Shown here: positions 39,358-46,673 of the stretch, piece by piece
Layout: each line of letters opens with the position of its first letter
Numbering within the stretch: the first letter of the stretch is position 1
Origin: Bacteroidota bacterium
GTDB taxonomy: Bacteria > Bacteroidota > Bacteroidia > Cytophagales > Cyclobacteriaceae
Assembly: GCA_018267275.1 (NCBI GenBank)
Contig: JAFDYV010000005.1
Span: 62,001 to 126,000 of the forward strand
DNA length: 64,000 bases
Direction: 5' to 3'
Translations under genes and position numbers: made by a program
The notes under the pieces: model-generated
The model's input: the letters and a program-made list of their open reading frames with translations, nothing else
Told to the model about the DNA's origin: nothing
The model's database searches: none

Positions 39358-39771
39358 ATGATCTCCCCTATTTCCAACACACGCGAATACATTCTGCAAC
39401 CAACGTTAATTTGGAAGCACAAGAGAACGTTGGAGTGGATTTCCACTGCCACATTTTGGAAACGCGAACTGGCCTTTTTTCAAAAACTATTGGATGAATA
39501 TGCGCCAAGGTTCTCGTCCGAAGCCGATAAGATGAAAATTAGTCATTTCCAAAATTTCATCATCTATTATCGTGATGAACTCACCAGTACGCTCACCTCT
39601 AAACTTCGTCTTCACGAAAAACGTTTGGCGGAATTGTTAGAGAAAAAAAATGAGTCTGACACAGTGTATTTCAAAGAACATGCAGACTTGATGGCAGAGC
39701 TCGATGCGACCAGTATTCAGTTCAGCAATAACAAAGAAGAATTATTCAGTTTTATTGAACGAGTTATGTAG
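39358..39771 (+). CDS. Unrecognised helical protein, stress-island gene 1
   Basis: 137 residues, no signal peptide or membrane segment, predicted all-helical. It begins with a hydrophobic/aromatic stretch (ILQPTLIWKHKRTLEWISTATFWKRELAFF) and ends in a charged coiled-coil-like half (LRLHEKRLAELLEKKNESD; FKEHADLMAELDATSIQ). No named family recognised. A second unrecognised helical gene starts 21 bases downstream, and the palindrome plus near -7 box lie upstream, so it is likely the first gene of a two-gene stress transcript. The ATG at 39358 is the only reasonable start. Confidence 0.7.
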   Translation: MISPISNTREYILQPTLIWKHKRTLEWISTATFWKRELAFFQKLLDEYAPRFSSEADKMKISHFQNFIIYYRDELTSTLTSKLRLHEKRLAELLEKKNESDTVYFKEHADLMAELDATSIQFSNNKEELFSFIERVM

Positions 39772-39792
39772 TGTAAACTCAAAGTGTTTTAT

Positions 39793-40407
39793 ATGAAAAC
39801 CATGAAGAACAAGATTGCACAGGGTGCTGCGCGGTTGCTAAAAACAACGAAGGAAGAATTGATGAGCTTCAGACAAGAAGTGAACGAAGAAAAAGCAGGA
39901 ATAAATGAAAAATACGAAGACCTGTTGACTGAAATACGAGAAGCCACTGAAGAGTTAAAAGATTTATTGGCATTGAACGCCTATATTACACGTGAAAACG
40001 CGCAAGCAATCGCGCTTCGTCTAAATGCGCTCGAGCTTCAGATTGCAAATGCAAAACGGTCTACCACCAGCGATTTAAAAGAACATTTACTGGTAGTCAA
40101 GTCAGAAATAACAGGTATCATTAGGGACTTGGGTCGAGAAAAAGGGTACGACCAGTTGGTGCATAAAATTGAAGACAAATTTCACCGCACACAAATAAAA
40201 CTCGAAATTCTAATGCTAAAAGCCGAACTCGGCAAAATGGAAATACAAGATTGGTTACGGGAGGCAAAAGCATCTGCTAACCGAAGAATCAGCGCCATAT
40301 GCAACTTTCCGCTGCATGCCGAAGAGGGTGCCAGAAAAACCTGGTTGGTATTTAGACGTGAAGTTGAGGATGTATATGCTGAGTTGCGCCATACTTTCAC
40401 CCACTAA
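39793..40407 (+). CDS. Unrecognised coiled-coil protein, stress-island gene 2
   Basis: 204 residues from the ATG at 39793 (a GTG at 39784 is alternative). Almost entirely alpha-helical and highly charged: EELMSFRQEVNEEKAGINEKYEDL, then LKEHLLVVKSEITGIIRDLG and a C-terminal basic end. No signal peptide, no membrane helix, no recognised family. Possible role as a structural or membrane-associated stress protein, by analogy with neighbours only. It converges on the universal stress gene with four bases between stops. Confidence 0.7.
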   Translation: MKTMKNKIAQGAARLLKTTKEELMSFRQEVNEEKAGINEKYEDLLTEIREATEELKDLLALNAYITRENAQAIALRLNALELQIANAKRSTTSDLKEHLLVVKSEITGIIRDLGREKGYDQLVHKIEDKFHRTQIKLEILMLKAELGKMEIQDWLREAKASANRRISAICNFPLHAEEGARKTWLVFRREVEDVYAELRHTFTH

Positions 40408-40411
40408 TGTA

Positions 40412-41233
40412 TTAATGCCAGAACACAAGCATCGGGCAATTAAAAGTCATAATAGCCTGCTTAATCGTGTTTTTTTCAAAGACTGATTCTGCAACGGAGC
40501 GATGATGGTATGAAAGGGCGACAATATCTGGTTGCTTTCTATTCACATACTGCTCAATCGACCAAGCGGCATCATTTGAAAAGTCTGCCTCAAATTGCCA
40601 TTTTACTTTCTTGTGCAATCGTGCCAGGATCGCATGCCTCACCACATCTAAAAGCCTTTCCGTCTCGGGTGAGCGTTCGTCTTCCATCACATAATACACC
40701 GAAACTGAAACTTCAAGCGAATTAGCAAAGTCAACCAGCGTATCTACCCAAAATATTGGGTTGGTGTGCGGATCATATGCGTAAACAATCTGAATCGGCT
40801 TTTTAAACTGATAGCCAAGCGGAACCACCAATACCGGACAACGAACACCCTCCAGCACGCGATAGCTGTTGCTGCCAAAGATTAGCTGATAGTAGTCATC
40901 TGCACCGCTCGTGCCCATTACCACCAAGTCGAAATTTTGAGACGAGGCAGCAACAGCTTGCTCAAGTGTATCAATTGTTGACACCAACTGAACAGCGCAT
41001 GGTACTTGGTAATTCTCTTTGACCAATTCAGAAGAACGTTGCAATAAATCCGTTATTTCAGCATTACTTTGCTCCCTTTCCCGCACCAATTGAACAGCCT
41101 CTGGCCAAATGGTCGGCCTCACATGCATCAACGTAATTTTGGCTGAAAGCAGTTTTGCCAAGTTGGCGGCATACTCCAACCCATTGTGCGCCACAGGCGA
41201 AAAATCAGTCAGGCATAAAATCGACTTAATCAT
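40412..41233 (-). CDS. Universal stress protein, tandem domains
   Basis: 273 residues with two Usp folds. Domain 1 (about 1-140) keeps the ATP-binding pattern G-x2-G-x9-G-S: GTSGADDYYQLIFGSNS at 107-123, and ends RCPVLVVPLG. Domain 2 (about 145-273) has the fold-end CPMLVFW but lacks the glycine-rich motif (SYHHRSVAESVFEKNTIKQ at the equivalent site), so only one domain is likely to bind ATP. Universal stress proteins assist survival under starvation, oxidative or low-oxygen conditions. It is divergent from the phospholipase D gene with palindrome site 2 in between. Confidence 0.9.
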   Translation of the reverse strand: MIKSILCLTDFSPVAHNGLEYAANLAKLLSAKITLMHVRPTIWPEAVQLVREREQSNAEITDLLQRSSELVKENYQVPCAVQLVSTIDTLEQAVAASSQNFDLVVMGTSGADDYYQLIFGSNSYRVLEGVRCPVLVVPLGYQFKKPIQIVYAYDPHTNPIFWVDTLVDFANSLEVSVSVYYVMEDERSPETERLLDVVRHAILARLHKKVKWQFEADFSNDAAWSIEQYVNRKQPDIVALSYHHRSVAESVFEKNTIKQAIMTFNCPMLVFWH

Positions 41234-41281
41234 ATAAAACCAATGAGCAGTTAAAATTCACAAACTCATCTGAGGTGGCAA

Positions 41282-41295
41282 ATGACAAAAGTCAT
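41282..41295. promoter_or_regulatory. Stress-island palindrome, site 2
   Basis: ATGACAAAAGTCAT, a perfect ATGAC-N4-GTCAT, midway between the divergent universal stress gene (ATG 41233) and phospholipase D gene (ATG 41367). A -7 element lies 40 bases to the right. Confidence 0.65.
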
Positions 41296-41334
41296 CTCAA
41301 GCGCATTTATTTTAAAAGGGCACCAATTGTTTAT

Positions 41335-41342
41335 TATTTTTG
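41335..41342 (+). promoter_or_regulatory. -7 element of the phospholipase D gene
   Basis: TATTTTTG matches TAnnTTTG 25 bases before the ATG at 41367. No TTTG at -33, which is what an activator-dependent promoter would look like; the palindrome centre lies about 46 bases upstream of the box. Confidence 0.5.
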
Positions 41343-41366
41343 ACAAGAATCCAAATTTGCCCAGCA

Positions 41367-42572
41367 ATGAGCCAACATTTCATACACCGCGGGCCGGGCT
41401 ATTCACCAACCAATAAAGTCCAGCTTATTAAAGGGGGTGCGGGTTATTTTCAAATGATGGAAAGGTTGCTGGATGAGGCGAAATATTCCGTGCACCTGCA
41501 GGTTTACATCTTCGATGGTGATGAAACTGGCAATCGAATTATTGAGGCATTGGCGCGTGCCGCTCAGCGAAATGTGGATGTTTATTTGCTATTGGATGCC
41601 TACGCTTCTAAGGAGTTTCCATTGGAAGCAATTGAACGTCTAAAGCAATCGGGGGCGCACTTCAAATGGTTTTCTCCGCTGCTACGAGGCAAGGGATTTT
41701 ACGTAGGCAGAAGGATGCATCACAAAATATTGGTCGTTGACGGTATCCATTCTCTTGTGGGCGGCCTAAATATCAGCAACCGTTACAACGATTTACCTGG
41801 CCAGCCAGCATGGCTAGATTGGAGTATCTATGTGATGGGCGAAGCATCGCTGGAGATTTTGGGTCGGTGCCGGCAGTTCTGGCCAAAGCGAATTTTCAGG
41901 AACGACATGCTTATCCAACCACGTGATTGGCGTGGTGAGGTAGCAAACATTGGCGAATGCCTCGTACGAATGCGTGTAAATGATTGGGTTCGCGGAAGAA
42001 ATCAAATTTCGAGAAGCTACCTGGAATGGCTGCACCGTTCGCAGCATGAGGCGATTATGATGTCCAGTTACTTTCTGCCGGGGCGAGTGTTGCGCAAGAA
42101 TTTAGCAAGAGCGGCCAAGCGAGGTGTTCGCATTAAGCTGATTTTGGCACGCTACTCCGATGTATTAATGGCAAAAGCCGCTGAAAATTACTTGTACTCC
42201 TGGCTTTTCCGTCAAGGGATTGAGGTTTACGAATACCAAAAAAATATTCTTCACGGAAAAGTGGCCGTATTTGACATGCATTGGGCTACTATCGGTTCAT
42301 ACAATTTAAATAATATCAGCGCATATGCCAGCGTAGAGTTGAACGTAGACGTTTACAACGCAGCATTCGGCCAAATACTTCGCGAACAGTTGAATTCAAT
42401 ACTATTGAATGATTGTGTTCAAGTGCAGCCCTCTACGTTTTTTCAGCGGCTCACCTGGTGGAAACGTATTTGGCAATGGGCTGCTTATGAGTTGGTTCGT
42501 CTTATTTTTTTTCTGTTCACATTCTATTTTTCACAGGAGAAAAGCCCGGCTGGCAAAAAATTAGACATCTGA
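41367..42572 (+). CDS. Phospholipase D family protein, cardiolipin-synthase-like
   Basis: 401 residues from the ATG at 41367; a TTG at 41340 lies inside the -7 box and is rejected. Two HKD motifs are complete: HHKILVVD at 118-125 followed by GGLNISNRY, and HGKVAVFD at 296-303 followed by IGSYNLNN. This is the cardiolipin synthase/PLD arrangement. There are no N-terminal membrane helices like those of the ClsA type, and one C-terminal hydrophobic segment (about 373-390, LVRLIFFLFTFYF). Function is probably phosphatidyl transfer making cardiolipin. The last 12 bases overlap the convergent DUF457 gene. Confidence 0.88.
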   Translation: MSQHFIHRGPGYSPTNKVQLIKGGAGYFQMMERLLDEAKYSVHLQVYIFDGDETGNRIIEALARAAQRNVDVYLLLDAYASKEFPLEAIERLKQSGAHFKWFSPLLRGKGFYVGRRMHHKILVVDGIHSLVGGLNISNRYNDLPGQPAWLDWSIYVMGEASLEILGRCRQFWPKRIFRNDMLIQPRDWRGEVANIGECLVRMRVNDWVRGRNQISRSYLEWLHRSQHEAIMMSSYFLPGRVLRKNLARAAKRGVRIKLILARYSDVLMAKAAENYLYSWLFRQGIEVYEYQKNILHGKVAVFDMHWATIGSYNLNNISAYASVELNVDVYNAAFGQILREQLNSILLNDCVQVQPSTFFQRLTWWKRIWQWAAYELVRLIFFLFTFYFSQEKSPAGKKLDI

Positions 42573-43571
42573 CTCTTTGCGGCTGAGTATGCGATCTGCC
42601 ATTTTTCTAATTGCACGCCACGTCCAACCCTTTGCCCTCCCGCGCTGCATCACCGTGCGATTGTCTGCTGTATTTGGTTTTACAATATAATAAAATACAA
42701 AAGATGATTGCGGGTTTAACCAACCGTGTATTTGGCCAAAACGCAAATCGGAAAAAACCAGCGTGTCAGCTTTAGACTGCGCAGCGAAGTAACCATTTGA
42801 AAAACGTATGAGCTTTTGAACATCGGAACGGCTATGGTAAGAAAGCAATAGAGAATCTTGGCGCGGTAACGAAATAAATTCTATTTTCCCTCCATCATCA
42901 AAAACAGATCGGTACCCGATCAAGAATCCATCATCCTTCTTCACCACAATATACCACAGCCAAACATTAAAAGGTGTTGGCGTTGAGAGGTACTCATACC
43001 GCGATTGCGATGAGAGATTATTCTCAATTACCCGATTGACTAATTGCTTGTTAACAAGGGCATAACTCAAGTAAACAGAAGTCATTAACACACCCATCCA
43101 TGCCCAATGCTGATGGCGGACCCAATTCAACCAACTGAGCAAGGTTACTATTAATAATGGAAGGGTAAGAAAGGGATCCACGACAAATAGTGCATTGAAA
43201 GAAATGCGCTGAGCGCTAAAGGGCGCAGCCCATGCCACTCCATAAACATTGAAACTATCTAACAGCAAATGCACGCAGAACTGCAGAAAAAAGAACTTTA
43301 CCCATGCGCGCACATTCAACTCCAGGAAAATCCAGTGATGTGCCAACATAGCCAGTGCATACGCAGCCACAATGACAAATAAAATGGAATGTGTAAGGTA
43401 GCGATGCGATACTACGCTAGATGCAGGATCCTGCCATAATACCGAAACCGTGTCGATGTCCGGAAGAACTTGTGCCACCGCTCCTACTACTAAGGCTCGT
43501 TTTCCCTGCGTTTTTCCTGATGTAGCAGCACCCAAGCAAGCACCAATCGCCAAGTGCGTAATTGTATCCAC
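42561..43571 (-). CDS. DUF457-type membrane-bound metal-dependent hydrolase
   Basis: 336 residues. The N-terminal part has the family pattern of H6 (MDTITHLAIG), D38/D40 in LPDID, and H56/H61 in SHRYLTHS, candidate metal ligands, followed by four to five membrane helices up to about 175. The C-terminal 150 residues are a soluble beta-rich domain (YRSVFDDGGKIEFISLP). Substrates of this family are not well defined; E. coli YdjM (LexA-regulated) is a relative. Third gene of the leftward unit from 45089. Confidence 0.82.
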   Translation of the reverse strand: MDTITHLAIGACLGAATSGKTQGKRALVVGAVAQVLPDIDTVSVLWQDPASSVVSHRYLTHSILFVIVAAYALAMLAHHWIFLELNVRAWVKFFFLQFCVHLLLDSFNVYGVAWAAPFSAQRISFNALFVVDPFLTLPLLIVTLLSWLNWVRHQHWAWMGVLMTSVYLSYALVNKQLVNRVIENNLSSQSRYEYLSTPTPFNVWLWYIVVKKDDGFLIGYRSVFDDGGKIEFISLPRQDSLLLSYHSRSDVQKLIRFSNGYFAAQSKADTLVFSDLRFGQIHGWLNPQSSFVFYYIVKPNTADNRTVMQRGRAKGWTWRAIRKMADRILSRKESDV

Positions 43572-43599
43572 GGTCTATTTGTCTTAACTCGAAACGTTG

Positions 43600-44655
43600 C
43601 TATTCTTTTGCTTCTGTCCCTAACATCATCGATACCGTTTTCCATTTTGGATTGTGGTCGGCAATGAGCTTGGCAATACCAACAAATGGCACAAATAAGA
43701 TCATTCCTGACACGCCCCAAAGCAAGCCACCAACAATGATCGACAATAACATCGCCAACGTATTCACATTAAGTCGACTGCTGACGGCAATTGGAAAAAT
43801 CACATTTGCTTCGAGGTATTGCACAAATGAAAAAATACCGACCACTCCTAGTGGGTACCAAACCGAGTCGTAAGTAAGCCAAGCCATCGAAATGGGGAGC
43901 AGCGAACCAACAATGATACCTACGTAAGGAATAAATGTTAGAATAGATGCAATATAACCAAACAGGAAAGGGTGCGGCACACCCAGCAGCCACAACCCCA
44001 CACTGTTTAGTAGGCCAACAAATAAGTAAACTACCAACATTCCTTTAATGAAGTTATAGTAGGTCTTGATTGTGAGCAATACCATCTCATGCAAATCATC
44101 TTCGCGTTCGCTTGGCAGGATTTTTTTCAGCACCAACATCCAATAATGCCGATAGTAAAGGATAAGCACCGCGTAGATGATGATAAGGAATAAAGAGACA
44201 AGTGAGAACGCTGACGCGGTTACCGAATTTCCTATTACCGTAAGTAAATTGCCGCTTGATTGATCAGACAGTTTTACAATAAATTTTTGCTGCATGTCGT
44301 TCGAAAGGCCAACAGTCTGAATAAGCCATCGGCTGAAGTCGTTGAACGCCTGAGACAACTTATCTTGAAGATGCGGCCACTCCGCCAAAAAGTTCACAAA
44401 TTGATTTAAAAGCAAACCCAACACGAGAAAAACGAACAATAACAAGAAAGTGATTGCTATCGCAACGGCTATAATTCGTTTCACCCCTTTCTTTTCCAGC
44501 CAGTGACAAACAGGATACAAAACAAATCCAATCAGTAGTGCATAGCTGAGTGGCACCAATAACTCGCGGCCAAAGTATAAAATTGCACATGCAAAAAAAG
44601 TAATCTGCAAGTATCGCAAAAGCAATGGTTCGGTTTGGTTTTTTGAGATCATCAT
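43600..44655 (-). CDS. AI-2E family transporter
   Basis: 351 residues with about eight membrane helices arranged in the AI-2E/PerM pattern: two helices, a large loop (about 95-145), two helices, and the conserved GLLNSVGLWLLGVPHPFLFG followed by a re-entrant region FIPYVGIIVGSLLP. Despite the name, many members export small molecules or act as Na+/H+ antiporters; the substrate is unassigned. It starts eight bases after the stop of the previous gene, so it is coupled to it. Confidence 0.88.
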   Translation of the reverse strand: MMISKNQTEPLLLRYLQITFFACAILYFGRELLVPLSYALLIGFVLYPVCHWLEKKGVKRIIAVAIAITFLLLFVFLVLGLLLNQFVNFLAEWPHLQDKLSQAFNDFSRWLIQTVGLSNDMQQKFIVKLSDQSSGNLLTVIGNSVTASAFSLVSLFLIIIYAVLILYYRHYWMLVLKKILPSEREDDLHEMVLLTIKTYYNFIKGMLVVYLFVGLLNSVGLWLLGVPHPFLFGYIASILTFIPYVGIIVGSLLPISMAWLTYDSVWYPLGVVGIFSFVQYLEANVIFPIAVSSRLNVNTLAMLLSIIVGGLLWGVSGMILFVPFVGIAKLIADHNPKWKTVSMMLGTEAKE

Positions 44656-44663
44656 TATTTGTT

Positions 44664-45089
44664 TTAAAGAGCACGCCTACTGCCTAGCAAACTTCCCAAT
44701 AGCATCAACATGATACCTATTGAGCCAAAAATTAATTGGAGAAAGTGCGTTTGCGGTAATAGATACAACTGAATCAAAATCCATCCGGTAAGTATACAAC
44801 CTTGCAAGAGTATTAGTGTAGGATAGGACTTTGCTTTGTTCACTGTAAGCCCGGCAACAAACATATTCAACACACCAATCAACACTAACAAAACCAAACC
44901 AGGGATCCGAAAGTCCGGAAAGAAGGTGTCAGCGAGCGTGAGCGAGTCAAACCCCAACAATCTTCCTGTGGGGTCAATCACCAACACCGCACCACCGCCC
45001 ATTGCAGAAATACCGGTAATTACAAGTAATGCAATGGCCGTAATCCGCGCGATGTAGAGATCAATTTTCAGGCGCTTTTTCATATGCAT
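44664..45089 (-). CDS. Small four-helix membrane protein
   Basis: 141 residues (ATG 45089 or 45083). Basic N-terminus KKRLK, then four predicted helices at about 14-36, 54-74, 83-104 and 112-134, with a short DPTGRLLGFDSLTL loop. I do not recognise the family. First gene of the unit 45089-42561 with AI-2E and DUF457 genes; divergent from hsp20. Confidence 0.75.
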   Translation of the reverse strand: MHMKKRLKIDLYIARITAIALLVITGISAMGGGAVLVIDPTGRLLGFDSLTLADTFFPDFRIPGLVLLVLIGVLNMFVAGLTVNKAKSYPTLILLQGCILTGWILIQLYLLPQTHFLQLIFGSIGIMLMLLGSLLGSRRAL

Positions 45090-45199
45090 GCTAGAACGGC
45101 ATCCGTCAGCAAAACAGGCAACTGATGCCCCTTGTTGATAGCACCATCAATTTACGGATTATACGCAAACAATCCACATGACGCAAGAAATCAGCGCAC

Positions 45200-45213
45200 G
45201 TGATTAATGTCAG
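45200..45213. promoter_or_regulatory. Stress-island palindrome, site 3 (imperfect)
   Basis: GTGATTAATGTCAG: keeps TGAT-N4-GTCA but the outermost bases are G/G rather than A/T. It lies between the divergent membrane-protein gene (45089) and hsp20 (45345). The remaining 255-base gap holds the hsp20 -7 element and no other gene. Confidence 0.45.
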
Positions 45214-45290
45214 CTTTATACAAAAAAAATCGTGATAACAATCTTTACCGCTAACTACAACGATCATCGACCGCGGGCCCAATGTCAACC

Positions 45291-45298
45291 TATATTTG
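45291..45298 (+). promoter_or_regulatory. -7 element of hsp20
   Basis: TATATTTG matches TAnnTTTG 47 bases upstream of the hsp20 ATG. The -33 region shows no TTTG. No E. coli-type heat-shock promoter was seen. Confidence 0.5.
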
Positions 45299-45344
45299 AC
45301 CCAAGGATTTCAACAAAAGGTTTCTACACTTTAAAACAAATTTT

Positions 45345-45818
45345 ATGAAAACGCTAGCTAAAAGAAACGGAGAAATGACTCCATCGCTCGTTTCTGATTT
45401 CTTCAGCACTAGCCCACTTTGGTCTTCGTTGTGGCCTACGGGCTTGTTTGATGTTGATGTTAATGAATTACCAGCAAGACTGGGTGTGACAGTGCCCTCT
45501 GCAAACGTAACGGAAACTGAAAAAGAGTATCAAATCGAACTTGCTGTGCCTGGCTTGCAAAAGAAAGATTTCAAGATTGAAATGGAAAATGATGTGCTTA
45601 CCATCAGCGCAGAAAAAGAAGAAGAAAAGAATGAAAAGGAAAATGGGTACACCCGCAGAGAGTATGCCTACAACTCATTCTCACGTTCGTTTACAATGCC
45701 CGAAAACTTCAAACTCGACAAGATCGATGCGAAGTATGTTGACGGCATATTAAAAATTACGGTTCCTAAAAAGGAAGTTACACCGATGAAGCCTAAGAAA
45801 GAAATCGCAGTATCATAA
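45345..45818 (+). CDS. Hsp20/alpha-crystallin family small heat-shock protein
   Basis: 157 residues, an ATP-independent holdase chaperone. The alpha-crystallin domain spans about 48-145 (VPSANVTETEKEYQIELAVPGLQKKDF; VDGILKITVPKKE), preceded by a flexible N-terminal arm with SLWP, and a short C-terminal tail. The tail KKEIAVS lacks the usual I-x-I/V anchor but has IAV. A strong terminator follows at 45844, so it is monocistronic. Confidence 0.93.
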   Translation: MKTLAKRNGEMTPSLVSDFFSTSPLWSSLWPTGLFDVDVNELPARLGVTVPSANVTETEKEYQIELAVPGLQKKDFKIEMENDVLTISAEKEEEKNEKENGYTRREYAYNSFSRSFTMPENFKLDKIDAKYVDGILKITVPKKEVTPMKPKKEIAVS

Positions 45819-45843
45819 AAGTGAGGTAAATTGGGTTTTCATG

Positions 45844-45881
45844 CTGGGTGCTGGCACTGCGACTGGCACCCAGTTTTTTTT
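45844..45881 (+). terminator. Rho-independent terminator of hsp20
   Basis: CTGGGTGC and GCACCCAG form a perfect eight-base stem around a 14-base loop, followed by eight T. It sits between the hsp20 stop and the convergent CHAD gene. Confidence 0.9.
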
Positions 45882-45899
45882 GTCGAGTTTCTCAACTAA

Positions 45900-46673
45900 T
45901 TACCGTAATAAAGTTGCGGTTTTGTTGATACGAACCAGTAGCTTAGCCTTCTCTTTGGTGAGATTGAAGAGAATACTGCTCACTTCCTCCACCTTCACCC
46001 TTCCATTTTTTGTTTTGCGAATAAACTTTTTAAGATGCCGAATAGCAACCTCGCAATCATGCCATCTCCCCAACAAATCCAGAAATCTCGTCCATTGCTT
46101 GCCATCCAGTATCTCACTTTCTACTTGTACCTGAGCAATATTATAGTGAAGCGTTTTGATCTGCTTGCGGATTTTGTGTACATCTTTATCGCCTAACTCA
46201 ACAGAAAGCATTTTCTTAAGCTTTCTCTTCATTTTAACAACATATGATTCAGCTGCTTTTCTGCTAATACTATTGAAGAGTTTTCCAATACGTTTTTTCT
46301 TAGATCGGACTTCCTCTGTGACTTTCGCAAACTGAATTTGGCTAAATGATTGCTCATATTTGTTTTGGATTTTGAGTAAGACATCTAAATACCGCGACTG
46401 GGATTGCTGAAGGTACTTTTTGAGCATCTTCCTCTCCATTTGAATTTCGCGAATGCTTCCGGCCTTTTCAAAAAGCTTTTTGAGGGGGCGCAGGCTTGAC
46501 TTCCGGTTGAACTTGCTGTTATGAAAGTGTATGAGCTCGAACAGGGCTTTGATTTTCTTTATCTCAATACGTAAATCGTGGTAATAATTGATGCTTCGAG
46601 TGGAACGCTTCTTCGAGATATGTGACACCAAACGATCTACGCGTTTGTTCCAATATTTTTTTAGATTTTTCAT
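45900..46673 (-). CDS. CHAD domain protein
   Basis: 257 residues, all-helical and strongly basic (K/R rich). Conserved histidines of the CHAD family are visible as H32 in NYYHDLRIEIKKIKALF and the equivalent HKIRKQIKTLHY in the second half (about 168-180). CHAD domains bind inorganic polyphosphate and localise to polyphosphate granules. No adjacent CYTH domain is present. The start overlaps the P-type ATPase stop by four bases; it is the last gene of the operon mlaE-mlaF-mlaD-ATPase-CHAD. Confidence 0.87.
   Translation of the reverse strand: MKNLKKYWNKRVDRLVSHISKKRSTRSINYYHDLRIEIKKIKALFELIHFHNSKFNRKSSLRPLKKLFEKAGSIREIQMERKMLKKYLQQSQSRYLDVLLKIQNKYEQSFSQIQFAKVTEEVRSKKKRIGKLFNSISRKAAESYVVKMKRKLKKMLSVELGDKDVHKIRKQIKTLHYNIAQVQVESEILDGKQWTRFLDLLGRWHDCEVAIRHLKKFIRKTKNGRVKVEEVSSILFNLTKEKAKLLVRINKTATLLR

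Noticed and set aside
45135..45150. TTGAT-N6-ATCAA as a sixth island palindrome
   Set aside because: The half-site spacing is two bases wider than the other five, so it is not the same operator.
45158..45186. E. coli-type promoter TTGCGT-N17-TATAAT on the minus strand upstream of 45089
   Set aside because: Bacteroidota sigma factors use TTTG and TAnnTTTG; an E. coli-like match alone is weak evidence here, although it could be tested by 5' mapping.
45106..45288. 60-residue open frame on the minus strand in the hsp20 spacer
   Set aside because: Non-ATG start, cysteine-rich with no coherent pattern, and it covers the divergent promoter region.
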